Notes under the pieces: model-generated
The model's database searches: none
What the model saw: only the letters and a program-made list of their open reading frames with translations
What the model was told of the DNA's origin: nothing
Assembly: GCF_000698555.1 (NCBI RefSeq)
Contig: NZ_JFHE01000019.1
Span: 1 to 64,000 of the forward strand
Reading direction: 5' to 3'
Length of the DNA stretch: 64,000 nt
DNA from: Caballeronia grimmiae
Lineage (GTDB): Bacteria; Pseudomonadota; Gammaproteobacteria; Burkholderiales; Burkholderiaceae
In this document: positions 37,724 to 45,299 of the stretch, in pieces
How the letters are laid out: each line of letters begins with the position of its first letter
Position numbering within the stretch: position 1 is the stretch's first letter
Position numbers and translations under genes: made by a program

Positions 37724-38548
37724 ATGTTGAACATCAATACCAACACGCTGTCGCAAGCTACGCAAAAGAACCTGGCCGGTTCGCAAAGCGCCCTGTCGTC
37801 GGCAATCAACCGCCTTTCGTCGGGCAAGCGCATCAACAGCGCAGCTGACGATGCAGCAGGTCTCGCGATTTCGACGAACATGACGTCGTACGTCAACGCG
37901 CTGAACCAAGGCGTGTCGAACGCAAACAACGCAATCTCGATGATCCAGACGGCGTCGGGCGGCCTCAGCTCCACGACCGACAACTTGCAACGTGTCCGCC
38001 AGCTGGCAGTTCAGGCTGCTGACGGCTCGCTCTCCGACACGCAGCGCGGCTACCTCCAGACGGAAGTGACCCAGCGTCTCGGCGAACTGGATCGCGTTGC
38101 GAACCAGACGACGTTCAACGGCCAGGCCATGCTGTCGGGCTCGGTTTCGTCGGTGTCGTTCCAGATCGGCGCAGTGGCGAACCAGACGCTGAGCGTCGAC
38201 TTCGGCAGCGTCTCGATGGGCTCGACCGGCCTGTTCGGTTCGGTGAGCGTCGACATCTCGACGGCAAGCGGCGCGCAAGACGTGATCGGCTATGTCGACA
38301 CCGCGCTCGACACGGTCAACACGCTGCAATCGACGCTGGGCGCTGAGCAGAACCGCTTCACGTCGGCTGTCACCAGCCTGCAATCGCAGTCGACCAACCT
38401 GACCGCGGCACAGTCGGCCATCACCGACGCGGACTTCGCGCAAGAAACGGCGAACCTGTCGAAGGCTCAAGTGCTGCAGCAAGCCGGTATCTCGGTTCTG
38501 GCGCAAGCGAACTCGATGCCGCAGCAAGTGCTGAAGCTCCTCGGCTAA
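37724..38548 (+). CDS. fliC: Flagellin, short form
   Basis: A 274-residue filament protein. The N-terminal D0/D1 part (LSSGKRINSAADDAAGLAIS near residue 31, then NANNAISMIQTA and RVRQLAVQAADG) and C-terminal D1/D0 part (AITDADFAQETANLSKAQVLQQAG) are well conserved. The variable centre is reduced to about 40 Ser/Gly/Val-rich residues (140-185), so there is no large D2/D3 domain. This is much shorter than the 380-490 residues common elsewhere. It is driven by an excellent FliA promoter, with RBS AAAGAGGG. It could carry modifications from enzymes encoded upstream. Confidence 0.96.
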   Translation: MLNINTNTLSQATQKNLAGSQSALSSAINRLSSGKRINSAADDAAGLAISTNMTSYVNALNQGVSNANNAISMIQTASGGLSSTTDNLQRVRQLAVQAADGSLSDTQRGYLQTEVTQRLGELDRVANQTTFNGQAMLSGSVSSVSFQIGAVANQTLSVDFGSVSMGSTGLFGSVSVDISTASGAQDVIGYVDTALDTVNTLQSTLGAEQNRFTSAVTSLQSQSTNLTAAQSAITDADFAQETANLSKAQVLQQAGISVLAQANSMPQQVLKLLG

Positions 38549-38562
38549 GGCGCACTCACTCA

Positions 38563-38583
38563 CCCCGCCGCGGTTTGGCGGGG
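38563..38583 (+). terminator. Hairpin after fliC
   Basis: CCCCGCC and GGCGGGG arms with a 7-base loop, then TTC, 14 bases after the fliC stop. The T-run is weak, so partial read-through into fliD is plausible. Confidence 0.6.
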
Positions 38584-38595
38584 TTCAGTGCTCGA

Positions 38596-38664
38596 CTGGG
38601 AGGCTTGCCTCCCAGCTTTCGTTAGCGGCGCGCGAAGATGTTCGCCGCGCCGCTCACGAAAGCT
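38596..38664. repeat. Two nested inverted repeats between fliC and fliD
   Basis: CTGGGAGG/CCTCCCAG (38596-38615) is a perfect 8-base stem with a 4-base loop. Abutting it is a 19-base inverted repeat with one mismatch: left arm 38614-38632 and right arm 38646-38664, with an inner CGAA/TTCG. The RNA would form a very stable hairpin 34 bases before the fliD ATG. Confidence 0.75.
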
Positions 38665-38698
38665 CGCAACCTGATAGGCAGTCCGTCCGGAGCATCCG

Positions 38699-40150
38699 AT
38701 GACCACCACCACCTCGACCACGAGTTCGTCCAACATCAGCGCCACGCTCGCCGCTGCCGCGCAGTCCATCATCAGCGGCGCGACGAATTCCTCGCTGGAT
38801 GTCTCCACGCTCGTCGGCTCGCTCGTCACCGCCAAGACGACGGCCCAGGCCACTCAGATCGCGAACAAGACATCGAGCGACAACACGCTGTTGTCCGCCG
38901 TCTCGCAGATCAAGTCCGCGCTGTCCTCGCTGCAATCGTCGCTTTCCGGTCTGTCCGACGGCACGGCGCTCGCGGCGTACACGGCGACGGCCAGCGGCAG
39001 CGGACTGACCGCCACCGCCGGCACGAGCGCGGTCGCCGGTTCGTACGAGATCAAGGTCAACAACGTGGCGAGCGCGCAGAAAATTTCTTCGACGGCGCAC
39101 GCGGCCACCGACACGTTCGGCACCGGCACGCTCACGCTCAGTCTCGGATCGACTTCGATGAACGTCGCGCTCGACGGCACGAACACGCTGGCGAGCATTG
39201 CATCGTCGATCAACTCGGCCAACGACAACCCTGGCATCAGCGCGACCATCGTGACCGGCACCGACGGCCAGCACCTCGTGCTCGCCTCGAAGACCACGGG
39301 CGCATCGAACTCGATCTCGGTGACCGCGGGCGCGGGCGTCGATTCATCGCTTTCCTATAGCGCGGGCAGCAGCAACTACACGGAAACGTCGCAGGCAAAG
39401 GACGCATCGCTGACGGTCGACGGCACCGCCGTCACGAGTTCGACGAACACGCTCACGACGGCCATCGGCGGCGTGACGCTGAATCTCGCCTCCGCTGCGG
39501 CCGGCAGCACGCAAACGCTGACCGTGGCTTCCGACACGACTAAGGAAAAGAGCACGATCAAGTCGTTCGTCGATGCCTACAACTCGTTCGTGAGCCAGGC
39601 AGCCGCGCTGTCCACCTTCGACTCGACGAAAGCGGCCGGCTCGCAAGGCGGCGTACTGCTCGGCGATTCGATGCTGCAGACGATCCGGAGCACGCTCGCG
39701 AATATCGTCACGAGCGGCGTGGCGTCCACCTCCGGATCGACGTCGGTCACGACGAACCTGGCTTCGATCGGCATCGACCTTCAGGACGACGGCACGCTGT
39801 CCATCGACGATTCGAAGCTCTCGACCGCGCTGTCGAACAACCCGACTCGCGTGCAGCAGTTGTTCAGCCAGACGAACGGCATCGGCAAGCAACTCAGCTC
39901 GAAGATCACGACGTTCCTGCAGACGGGCGGCATCATCGACACGCGCACGACGGCGCTCAACGCGGACCTGAAGAGCCTGACCGATCAGACGGCCAAGCTC
40001 CAGACCTACGCCGATAGCCTGACCTCGCAATACAACTCGCAGTTCACGGCGCTCAACACGCTGATGGCGACGATGCAGAACAACACGGCGTATCTGACGC
40101 AGCTTTTCGGCGGCACGAACAGCGCGGGCGCGCTGGCAACGAACAAGTAA
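38699..40150 (+). CDS. fliD: Flagellar cap protein FliD (HAP2)
   Basis: A 483-residue secreted protein that caps the filament and guides flagellin assembly. Its N-terminal FliD_N region (LDVSTLVGSLVTAKT near residue 32, after a Thr/Ser-rich start) and C-terminal FliD_C region (LASIGIDLQDDGTLSIDDSKL near 355, terminal coiled coil with LTSQYNSQFTALNTLMATM) are typical. It is Ser/Thr-rich. It probably depends on read-through from fliC or an unrecognised promoter. fliT follows by 22 bases. Confidence 0.95.
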   Translation: MTTTTSTTSSSNISATLAAAAQSIISGATNSSLDVSTLVGSLVTAKTTAQATQIANKTSSDNTLLSAVSQIKSALSSLQSSLSGLSDGTALAAYTATASGSGLTATAGTSAVAGSYEIKVNNVASAQKISSTAHAATDTFGTGTLTLSLGSTSMNVALDGTNTLASIASSINSANDNPGISATIVTGTDGQHLVLASKTTGASNSISVTAGAGVDSSLSYSAGSSNYTETSQAKDASLTVDGTAVTSSTNTLTTAIGGVTLNLASAAAGSTQTLTVASDTTKEKSTIKSFVDAYNSFVSQAAALSTFDSTKAAGSQGGVLLGDSMLQTIRSTLANIVTSGVASTSGSTSVTTNLASIGIDLQDDGTLSIDDSKLSTALSNNPTRVQQLFSQTNGIGKQLSSKITTFLQTGGIIDTRTTALNADLKSLTDQTAKLQTYADSLTSQYNSQFTALNTLMATMQNNTAYLTQLFGGTNSAGALATNK

Positions 40151-40172
40151 CAGACGACGCACGGAGACGGAT

Positions 40173-40472
40173 GTGAGCCAACACGAATTGCTGACGAACG
40201 CAGTGGCGCTCACGCGCGCGATGGCCGCGGCCGCTGCCGCCGGCGACTGGATGGAAGCGGCGCGCGTGGCCGAACTGCGCTCGCCGATCATCATGCAGTT
40301 GCAGAACGATCACGACCCCGCAACGCTTCAGGCGGCCCGCGACATCCAGGCGCTCGACGCCTCGTTGATGCAGACGGCGGACGCCGCGCGCGTCTCGCTG
40401 GGCAAGGGCTTCAGCGAAGCCTCCGCGCGCATCGACGCGGCGAGCCGTTATCAACAGGCCGCGCGCCTCTAA
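40173..40472 (+). CDS. fliT: Flagellar export chaperone FliT-like
   Basis: A 99-residue all-helical protein immediately after fliD, the usual place for FliT, which chaperones FliD and in enterics binds FlhDC. It starts with GTG at 40173 (MSQHELLTNAVAL), behind a GGAGACGG sequence. A GDWMEAARVAELRSPII segment matches FliT helix 1-2. Sequence similarity in the family is low, so the call leans on position and length. Confidence 0.8.
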   Translation: MSQHELLTNAVALTRAMAAAAAAGDWMEAARVAELRSPIIMQLQNDHDPATLQAARDIQALDASLMQTADAARVSLGKGFSEASARIDAASRYQQAARL

Positions 40473-40549
40473 AGTTTCCCCGCTCAACGCCGTTAAACAA
40501 ACAACAACAAGAACAACGCGCCGATGTCCGACGCGCCGCATGAACATCG

Positions 40550-40577
40550 ATGCCCGCCTCGCGCGGGCATTTTTCTT
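40550..40577. terminator. Terminator after fliT
   Basis: ATGCCCGC and GCGGGCAT arms with a 5-base loop, followed by TTTTTC. It lies 11 bases before the stop of the convergent antiporter gene. Confidence 0.9.
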
Positions 40578-40587
40578 TGGCCGGGCG

Positions 40588-41598
40588 TCAGCGTCCGAGC
40601 GTCAGCGTCAGATAGGCGGCATACAGCACGCCGTTGCCCAGCAGCGCCCACAGCGCCACACCATTGCCGCGCGCATGAAAGCGCAGCCACGCCGCCGCCG
40701 CGAGCGTGATCAGCACGCCGGTCAACACTTCGACTCGCGGCTCCCACGGCGTCAGCATGATGCCGATACCCGGCAGCAGCGTGCCCTGAAACACCATCGC
40801 GCCGGTGATGTTGCCGAACGCGAGCGTGTCCTTCCCGCGTCGCGCCCACATAATGCTGTTCACCTTTTCCGGCAGCTCCGTCGCGATCGGAATGATGATG
40901 AGCGACAGCAGCAGCGCCGATATCCCCAGCGCCTGCGACACGCCCTCGACGCCGTGAATGAAGCCCTTCGCACCGCCGACGAGCAGCACGATGCCGGCGA
41001 GAAACTGCAGCATGATCGAGCCGATGTTCGTCTTGAGGCCCAGTCGCGAGATGAAGAGCGTCTCGGGCGCTTCGGTGCCGTGCCCGCTTTCGACGAGATT
41101 GGCGGATGCCCGGAACGTCGCGATCACGTAGATGATGTACAGCACGACGAGTCCGCCCGCGAACAGCGCGCGCACTTGCCACGCATGATGCGGCACGAAC
41201 ATCGCGCCTGCCGCGATGAGAAACGCCACGAGAAAGAAATTGAGGTCACGCGTGAAGCCGCTGCGCTCCGGCATGATGACTCCGCGCAAGCCGCGCGACT
41301 TCAGGATGGCGAGCGTCATCAGGCAGGTGGAGAGCGTCGCGAGCATCAGCGGCGCGCCGAGGATCGCGCCGACGCCGATTTCTTCATTGACCGTGCGGCT
41401 GGCGGTGCCGCCGAGAAGCGCGATGATCGGCACGGTCGTTTCCGGCAATGCGGTGCCGACCGCCGCGAACAGCGATCCGGTGACGCCTTCGGAAATGCCG
41501 AGCCGCTCGCCAAGATGTTCGAGCGCGTTGGTGAACAATTCGGATGCGATCAGGATGATCGCGAGCATGAACGCGAGTTCGATGAAGAGCATCGTCAT
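40588..41598 (-). CDS. Sodium/calcium exchanger family cation antiporter
   Basis: A 336-residue inner-membrane antiporter of the CaCA superfamily with about ten membrane helices in two inverted repeats. The alpha-repeat signatures are visible as SLFAAVGTALPETTVP near residue 40 and LSLIIIPIATELPEKVNS near 230. They supply the acidic ion-coordinating residues. The ATG at 41598 (MTMLFIEL) is chosen. A frame continuing 105 codons upstream runs through a riboswitch and is not coding. Regulation by a yybP-ykoY element suggests that manganese (possibly with calcium) is the exported ion. Confidence 0.88.
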   Translation of the reverse strand: MTMLFIELAFMLAIILIASELFTNALEHLGERLGISEGVTGSLFAAVGTALPETTVPIIALLGGTASRTVNEEIGVGAILGAPLMLATLSTCLMTLAILKSRGLRGVIMPERSGFTRDLNFFLVAFLIAAGAMFVPHHAWQVRALFAGGLVVLYIIYVIATFRASANLVESGHGTEAPETLFISRLGLKTNIGSIMLQFLAGIVLLVGGAKGFIHGVEGVSQALGISALLLSLIIIPIATELPEKVNSIMWARRGKDTLAFGNITGAMVFQGTLLPGIGIMLTPWEPRVEVLTGVLITLAAAAWLRFHARGNGVALWALLGNGVLYAAYLTLTLGR

Positions 41599-41762
41599 GC
41601 GGCACCCCGCATCGAACGATAAAGAGCGGACGCCGCGCCAACGCGAATGGCAGCGCGAGAGGGAGACGAATGTGGTGATTGTGGGGACACGACGATGATT
41701 CCACGGCCGGACGTCAGCGAACCATGATGCGCCACGCCCGTCCGACCAGGAACGACATAGCG

Positions 41763-41872
41763 CATCAATGGTCTCGCCAAACCGGACCGGTCGAACGCGC
41801 CACGGCAGCAGAGCCGAGGATGTTGACGCGTTCTCCTTCGAAGGACGAAGGAAGGCTACTCCCCAAAGACGG
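41763..41872 (-). ncRNA. yybP-ykoY (manganese) riboswitch
   Basis: On the minus strand the conserved elements occur in the correct order: GGGGAGTAGCC (41864-41854), CGTCAACATCCTCGG around 41815-41828, and GGCGAGACC (41778-41770), about 110 bases in all. This class binds Mn2+ and usually turns on Mn exporters and related transporters. It begins a few bases after a good promoter. The aptamer ends about 165 bases before the antiporter ATG, leaving room for an expression platform, which I could not resolve. Confidence 0.85.
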
Positions 41873-41876
41873 GGGC

Positions 41877-41905
41877 AGTTTAGCGTGATGCACACGGTTC
41901 GGCAA
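41877..41905 (-). promoter_or_regulatory. Sigma-70-type promoter of the riboswitch-antiporter transcript
   Basis: Minus strand: TTGCCG (-35, 41905-41900), 17-base spacer, TAAACT (-10, 41882-41877). The predicted start falls at the 5' edge of the riboswitch aptamer. Confidence 0.7.
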
Positions 41906-42072
41906 GCCGACACGCTTCACGCAAGGCATACCGGTATGCGCAATGCTTCGTTGTGGCCGGTCGCGCCGTTGGATAAGCTGTCGCGCGGGCGCGCCGCTTG
42001 CACGCGTCGACGGCCCGGCATGATCCGAGCAACAAGAAAACCGATGTGTGACCGAGAGTCACGGGAGAATCC

Positions 42073-43680
42073 ATGCGCCTCAACCGCTTCAAAGTCCGCT
42101 CCACCGCCGCGCTCGCCGCCGTCCTCATGGCCGCGCCGATGCTCGCGATGTCGAAGCCGCTCACCGTCTGCACGGAATCGAGCCCCGATGGCTTCGATGT
42201 CGTCCAGTTCAATTCGCTCGTGACGACGAACGCATCGGCGGACGTCGTCTTCAATACGCTGGTCTCGTACGACGAGGCCGCGAAGAAAGTCGCGCCATCG
42301 CTTGCGCAGAAGTGGGACGTATCGAGCGACGGCCTCACGTACACGTTCCATCTGCGGCCGAACGTCCAGTTCCAGACGACCGACTACTTCAAGCCGACGC
42401 GCCCGCTCAATGCGGATGACGTCGTCTTCACGTTCGAGCGCATGCTGTCGGACAGCAACCCGTGGCACAAGGTGGCGGGCGCAAGCGGCTTTCCGCACGC
42501 GCAGTCGATGGGCCTCGTGAAGCTCATCAAGGCCGTGACGAAGGTGGACGATCAGACCGTGAAGTTCGAGCTGAACGAGCCGAACGCGACGTTCGTGCCG
42601 ATCCTCACGATGGGCTTCGCTTCGATCTATTCGGCCGAGTACGCCGGCCAGTTGCTGAAGGCGGACAAGCAACTGGACATCAACAGCAAGCCCATCGGCA
42701 CCGGCCCGTTCGTGCTCAAGAGCTATACGAAGGATGCGGTGATCCGCTACGACGTGAACCCGTCGTACTGGGGACCGAAGCCGAAGGTCGATAGGCTGAT
42801 CTATGCAATCACGCCCGATGCCTCGGTGCGTGCGCAGAAGATCAAGGCGGGCGAATGCCAGATCGCGCTATCGCCGAAGCCGCAGGACGTGCTCGATGCG
42901 AAGAAGGACAAGGCGCTCAAGGTCAGCGAGACGCCCGCGTTCATGACCGCTTTCGTCGCGTTGAATACGCAGAAGAAGCCGCTCGACAACCCGAAGGTGC
43001 GTCAGGCGCTGAACATGGCGTTCGATCGCACGACGTACATGAAGACCGTGTTCGACAACACCGCATCGCCGGCGGTGAATCCGTATCCGCCGAACACGTG
43101 GAGCTATGACAAGAGCGTGCAGGCGTATCCGTACTCGGCGGATCGCGCGAAGAAGCTGCTCGCCGATGCGGGCTTGCCGAACGGCTTCGAGACGACGATC
43201 TGGGTGCGTCCGAATGGCAGCGTGCTAAATCCGAATCCGAAGGCGGGCGCGGAACTGCTGCAGGCCGACCTCGCGAAGATCGGCGTGAAGGCGCAGGTGA
43301 AGGTGATCGAATGGGGAGAACTGATCAAGGAAGCGAAGCAGGGCCAGCACGACATGCTCTTCATGGGCTGGGCCGGCGACAACGGCGACCCGGATAACTT
43401 CCTGTCGCCGCTCTTCAGTTGCAATGCGGTGAAGTCGGGCATCAACTTCGCGCGCTTCTGCGATGCTCAACTCGACAAGCTGATCGCGGATGGCAAGGCG
43501 ACGCCCGATGTCGCGAAACGCACGAAGTCGTATATCGACGCGCAGAAGATCATCCACGATCAGGCGCTGTGGATTCCGCTCGTTTACCCGACGGCGGCGG
43601 CGCTTACCCGCGCGAATGTCAGCGGGTATAGCGTGAGCCCGTTCGGACGACAGAACTTCGGCGCAGTTGCCGTGCAGTAA
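42073..43680 (+). CDS. Periplasmic peptide-type ABC transporter binding protein (DppA-like)
   Basis: A 535-residue SBP family 5 protein (Dpp/Opp type) with a signal peptide (residues 1-27, ending AMS/K). Family segments include VFNTLVSYDEAAKKVAPSLAQKW near 55, YTFHLRPNVQF, and near the C-terminus FMGWAGDNGDPDNFL and IPLVYPTAA. It would capture dipeptides or a similar solute for a DppBCDF-type importer, but no permease or ATPase genes are adjacent. The ATG at 42073 follows GGGAGAATCC. Confidence 0.92.
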   Translation: MRLNRFKVRSTAALAAVLMAAPMLAMSKPLTVCTESSPDGFDVVQFNSLVTTNASADVVFNTLVSYDEAAKKVAPSLAQKWDVSSDGLTYTFHLRPNVQFQTTDYFKPTRPLNADDVVFTFERMLSDSNPWHKVAGASGFPHAQSMGLVKLIKAVTKVDDQTVKFELNEPNATFVPILTMGFASIYSAEYAGQLLKADKQLDINSKPIGTGPFVLKSYTKDAVIRYDVNPSYWGPKPKVDRLIYAITPDASVRAQKIKAGECQIALSPKPQDVLDAKKDKALKVSETPAFMTAFVALNTQKKPLDNPKVRQALNMAFDRTTYMKTVFDNTASPAVNPYPPNTWSYDKSVQAYPYSADRAKKLLADAGLPNGFETTIWVRPNGSVLNPNPKAGAELLQADLAKIGVKAQVKVIEWGELIKEAKQGQHDMLFMGWAGDNGDPDNFLSPLFSCNAVKSGINFARFCDAQLDKLIADGKATPDVAKRTKSYIDAQKIIHDQALWIPLVYPTAAALTRANVSGYSVSPFGRQNFGAVAVQ

Positions 43681-43686
43681 CCGATC

Positions 43687-44760
43687 TCAGGCCGGCGCGA
43701 ACCGCAGCACGCCATCCGCGCCGGCCTGACGCTTCAACGCGCCTTCGAGCCAAAGCAGATTCAGGTGCGCAAGCGCTTCACCGAGCGCGAACGTCTTCTG
43801 GTGAATATCGAGCGGGCGCTTGAACATGACCGGCACGATGTCGGCGGCGCTGCAGGGTTTCGCGGCGCACGCCTCGCGCACTTCAGCCAGCCGCGCGCGA
43901 TGATGCTCCCTCAGTTGCCCGATGCGCGTTTGCACGCCGCGAAACGGCTTGCCGTGCGAGGGCAGCGCGAGGACATCGGCGGGCATGGATTCATAGCGTC
44001 CGAGCGACTCCAGATACAGTGCGAGCGGGTTGCTTTCCGGCTCGATCGCGAACACGGACACGTTCGTCGAGATGCGGGGCAACACCATGTCGCCGGAAAT
44101 GAGCAGCTTGTCCGACGCGCAATACAACGCGCTATGTTCGGGCGAATGACCATAGCCCGTCACCACTTCCCATTCACGCGCGCCAATGCGCAAGCGATCG
44201 CCATCGCGGATACGGCGAAACTCGCCCGGCATCGAAGGCACGAGCGTCGGGTAATAGCTGTCGCGCTTTCTCAACGCATCGAGCGATGCTTCATCGGTCA
44301 GGCCGTGCGTCGCGAAATGCCGCGCCGCGCGTTCGCCGCCCGCGTTGGAGCCATCGCCCGCGGCCATCACGCGGCCCATCGCGTACTCGCCGAGTGACAT
44401 CCACAGCCGCACGTTCCAGCGTTGCCTGTCGCCGCCATCGCAGACCCAGTCGGCGAGGCCGAGGTGATCGGGATGGCAATGCGTGACGATCACGCGCAGC
44501 ACGGGCAGGCCATCGAGCACGGTATCAAAGACACGCTCCCAGTTCGCGCGGATGCCGTCGTTCGCAATGCCGCAATCCACCACCGTCCAGCCTTGCACGC
44601 CGTCGATCTCATCGCGCAACAGCCACAGATTGATGTGATCGAGCGCGAACGGCAACGGCATGCGCAGCCAGTAGACGCCGGGGGCCACTTCCTTTACGCC
44701 GCCCGGCTCGGGCAATTCTTCGGCGAATACATAATCGAGCTGATGTTCGAGTGCGTTCAT
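43687..44760 (-). CDS. MBL-fold metallo-hydrolase
   Basis: A 357-residue metallo-beta-lactamase-fold enzyme. Metal ligands are in THCHPDHLGL near residue 100, later histidines in GYGHSPEHS near 210, Asp in LISGDMVLP, and ALPSHGKPF near 265. A C-terminal winged region (about 275-357) is typical of the group near LACTB2/hydroxyacyl-thioester hydrolases. It is divergent from the LiuR-like regulator gene, with a shared palindromic site between them, so it may be part of its regulon. The substrate is inferred only as an acyl-thioester. Confidence 0.88.
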   Translation of the reverse strand: MNALEHQLDYVFAEELPEPGGVKEVAPGVYWLRMPLPFALDHINLWLLRDEIDGVQGWTVVDCGIANDGIRANWERVFDTVLDGLPVLRVIVTHCHPDHLGLADWVCDGGDRQRWNVRLWMSLGEYAMGRVMAAGDGSNAGGERAARHFATHGLTDEASLDALRKRDSYYPTLVPSMPGEFRRIRDGDRLRIGAREWEVVTGYGHSPEHSALYCASDKLLISGDMVLPRISTNVSVFAIEPESNPLALYLESLGRYESMPADVLALPSHGKPFRGVQTRIGQLREHHRARLAEVREACAAKPCSAADIVPVMFKRPLDIHQKTFALGEALAHLNLLWLEGALKRQAGADGVLRFAPA

Positions 44761-44810
44761 CGGCGATGCCTTTGGGGTTTGCGCCGCATTGCAATCCGGC
44801 GAAGTTGACG

Positions 44811-44826
44811 ATAACGTAAACGTCAT
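44811..44826. promoter_or_regulatory. LiuR-like operator palindrome
   Basis: ATAACGTAAACGTCAT is a near-palindrome with two ACGT half-sites, 51 bases upstream of the metallo-hydrolase start and 40 upstream of the merR-family start. It resembles the ACGT-containing operator of LiuR regulators. A nearby TTGACG (44805-44810) could be the -35 of the regulator gene, with an 18-base spacer to TATCGT. Confidence 0.6.
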
Positions 44827-44865
44827 TCTATCGTCGGACGCCCGTTTGCGCGTCGCGCTTTCCAG

Positions 44866-45288
44866 ATGACTCAGCCCACGCATTACACGATCACTGAACT
44901 GGCGCGCGAGTTTGACGTCACGCCGCGCGCCATTCGCTTCTACGAAGATCAGGGCCTGCTCGCGCCGCGACGCGAAGGCGCGAACGGCCTGCGCCGCGTG
45001 TACTCGCCGCGCGACCGCACGCGCCTCAAACTCACGCTGCGCGGCAAGCGGCTCGGCTTCACGCTGTCGGAGATTCGCACGCTGCTCGATCTCTACGATT
45101 CGCCGACGGGCACGACCGCGCAACTGCGCGCGTTCATCGACACCATCGCCGCGCATCGTGAAATGCTGCAGCGTCAGCTCGAAGACCTGAACACCACGCT
45201 GTCCGAACTCACCGCTTATGAAGAGCAAGGCCGCGCGCTGCTCGCGGCCGGCATCGACAAGCGGGCGCGGCGGTCGAAAGCCGCCTGA
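44866..45288 (+). CDS. MerR-family regulator, LiuR-like
   Basis: A 140-residue regulator. The N-terminal winged helix ([26 protein letters not shown], residues 8-33) is of MerR type. A coiled dimerisation helix follows. There are no clustered cysteines, so it is not a metal or redox sensor. Sequence and gene context match LiuR, the repressor of leucine and isovalerate degradation genes. It probably regulates itself and the divergent metallo-hydrolase through the palindrome at 44811. Its stop is 12 bases before the preferred aceK start. Confidence 0.85.
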   Translation: MTQPTHYTITELAREFDVTPRAIRFYEDQGLLAPRREGANGLRRVYSPRDRTRLKLTLRGKRLGFTLSEIRTLLDLYDSPTGTTAQLRAFIDTIAAHREMLQRQLEDLNTTLSELTAYEEQGRALLAAGIDKRARRSKAA

Positions 45289-45299
45289 TGCGAGCCGAC

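Noticed and set aside
41598..41913. A 105-codon N-terminal extension of the antiporter
   Set aside because: The segment coincides with a promoter and the yybP-ykoY aptamer, has no membrane-protein character, and the ATG at 41598 gives the family-typical hydrophobic start.
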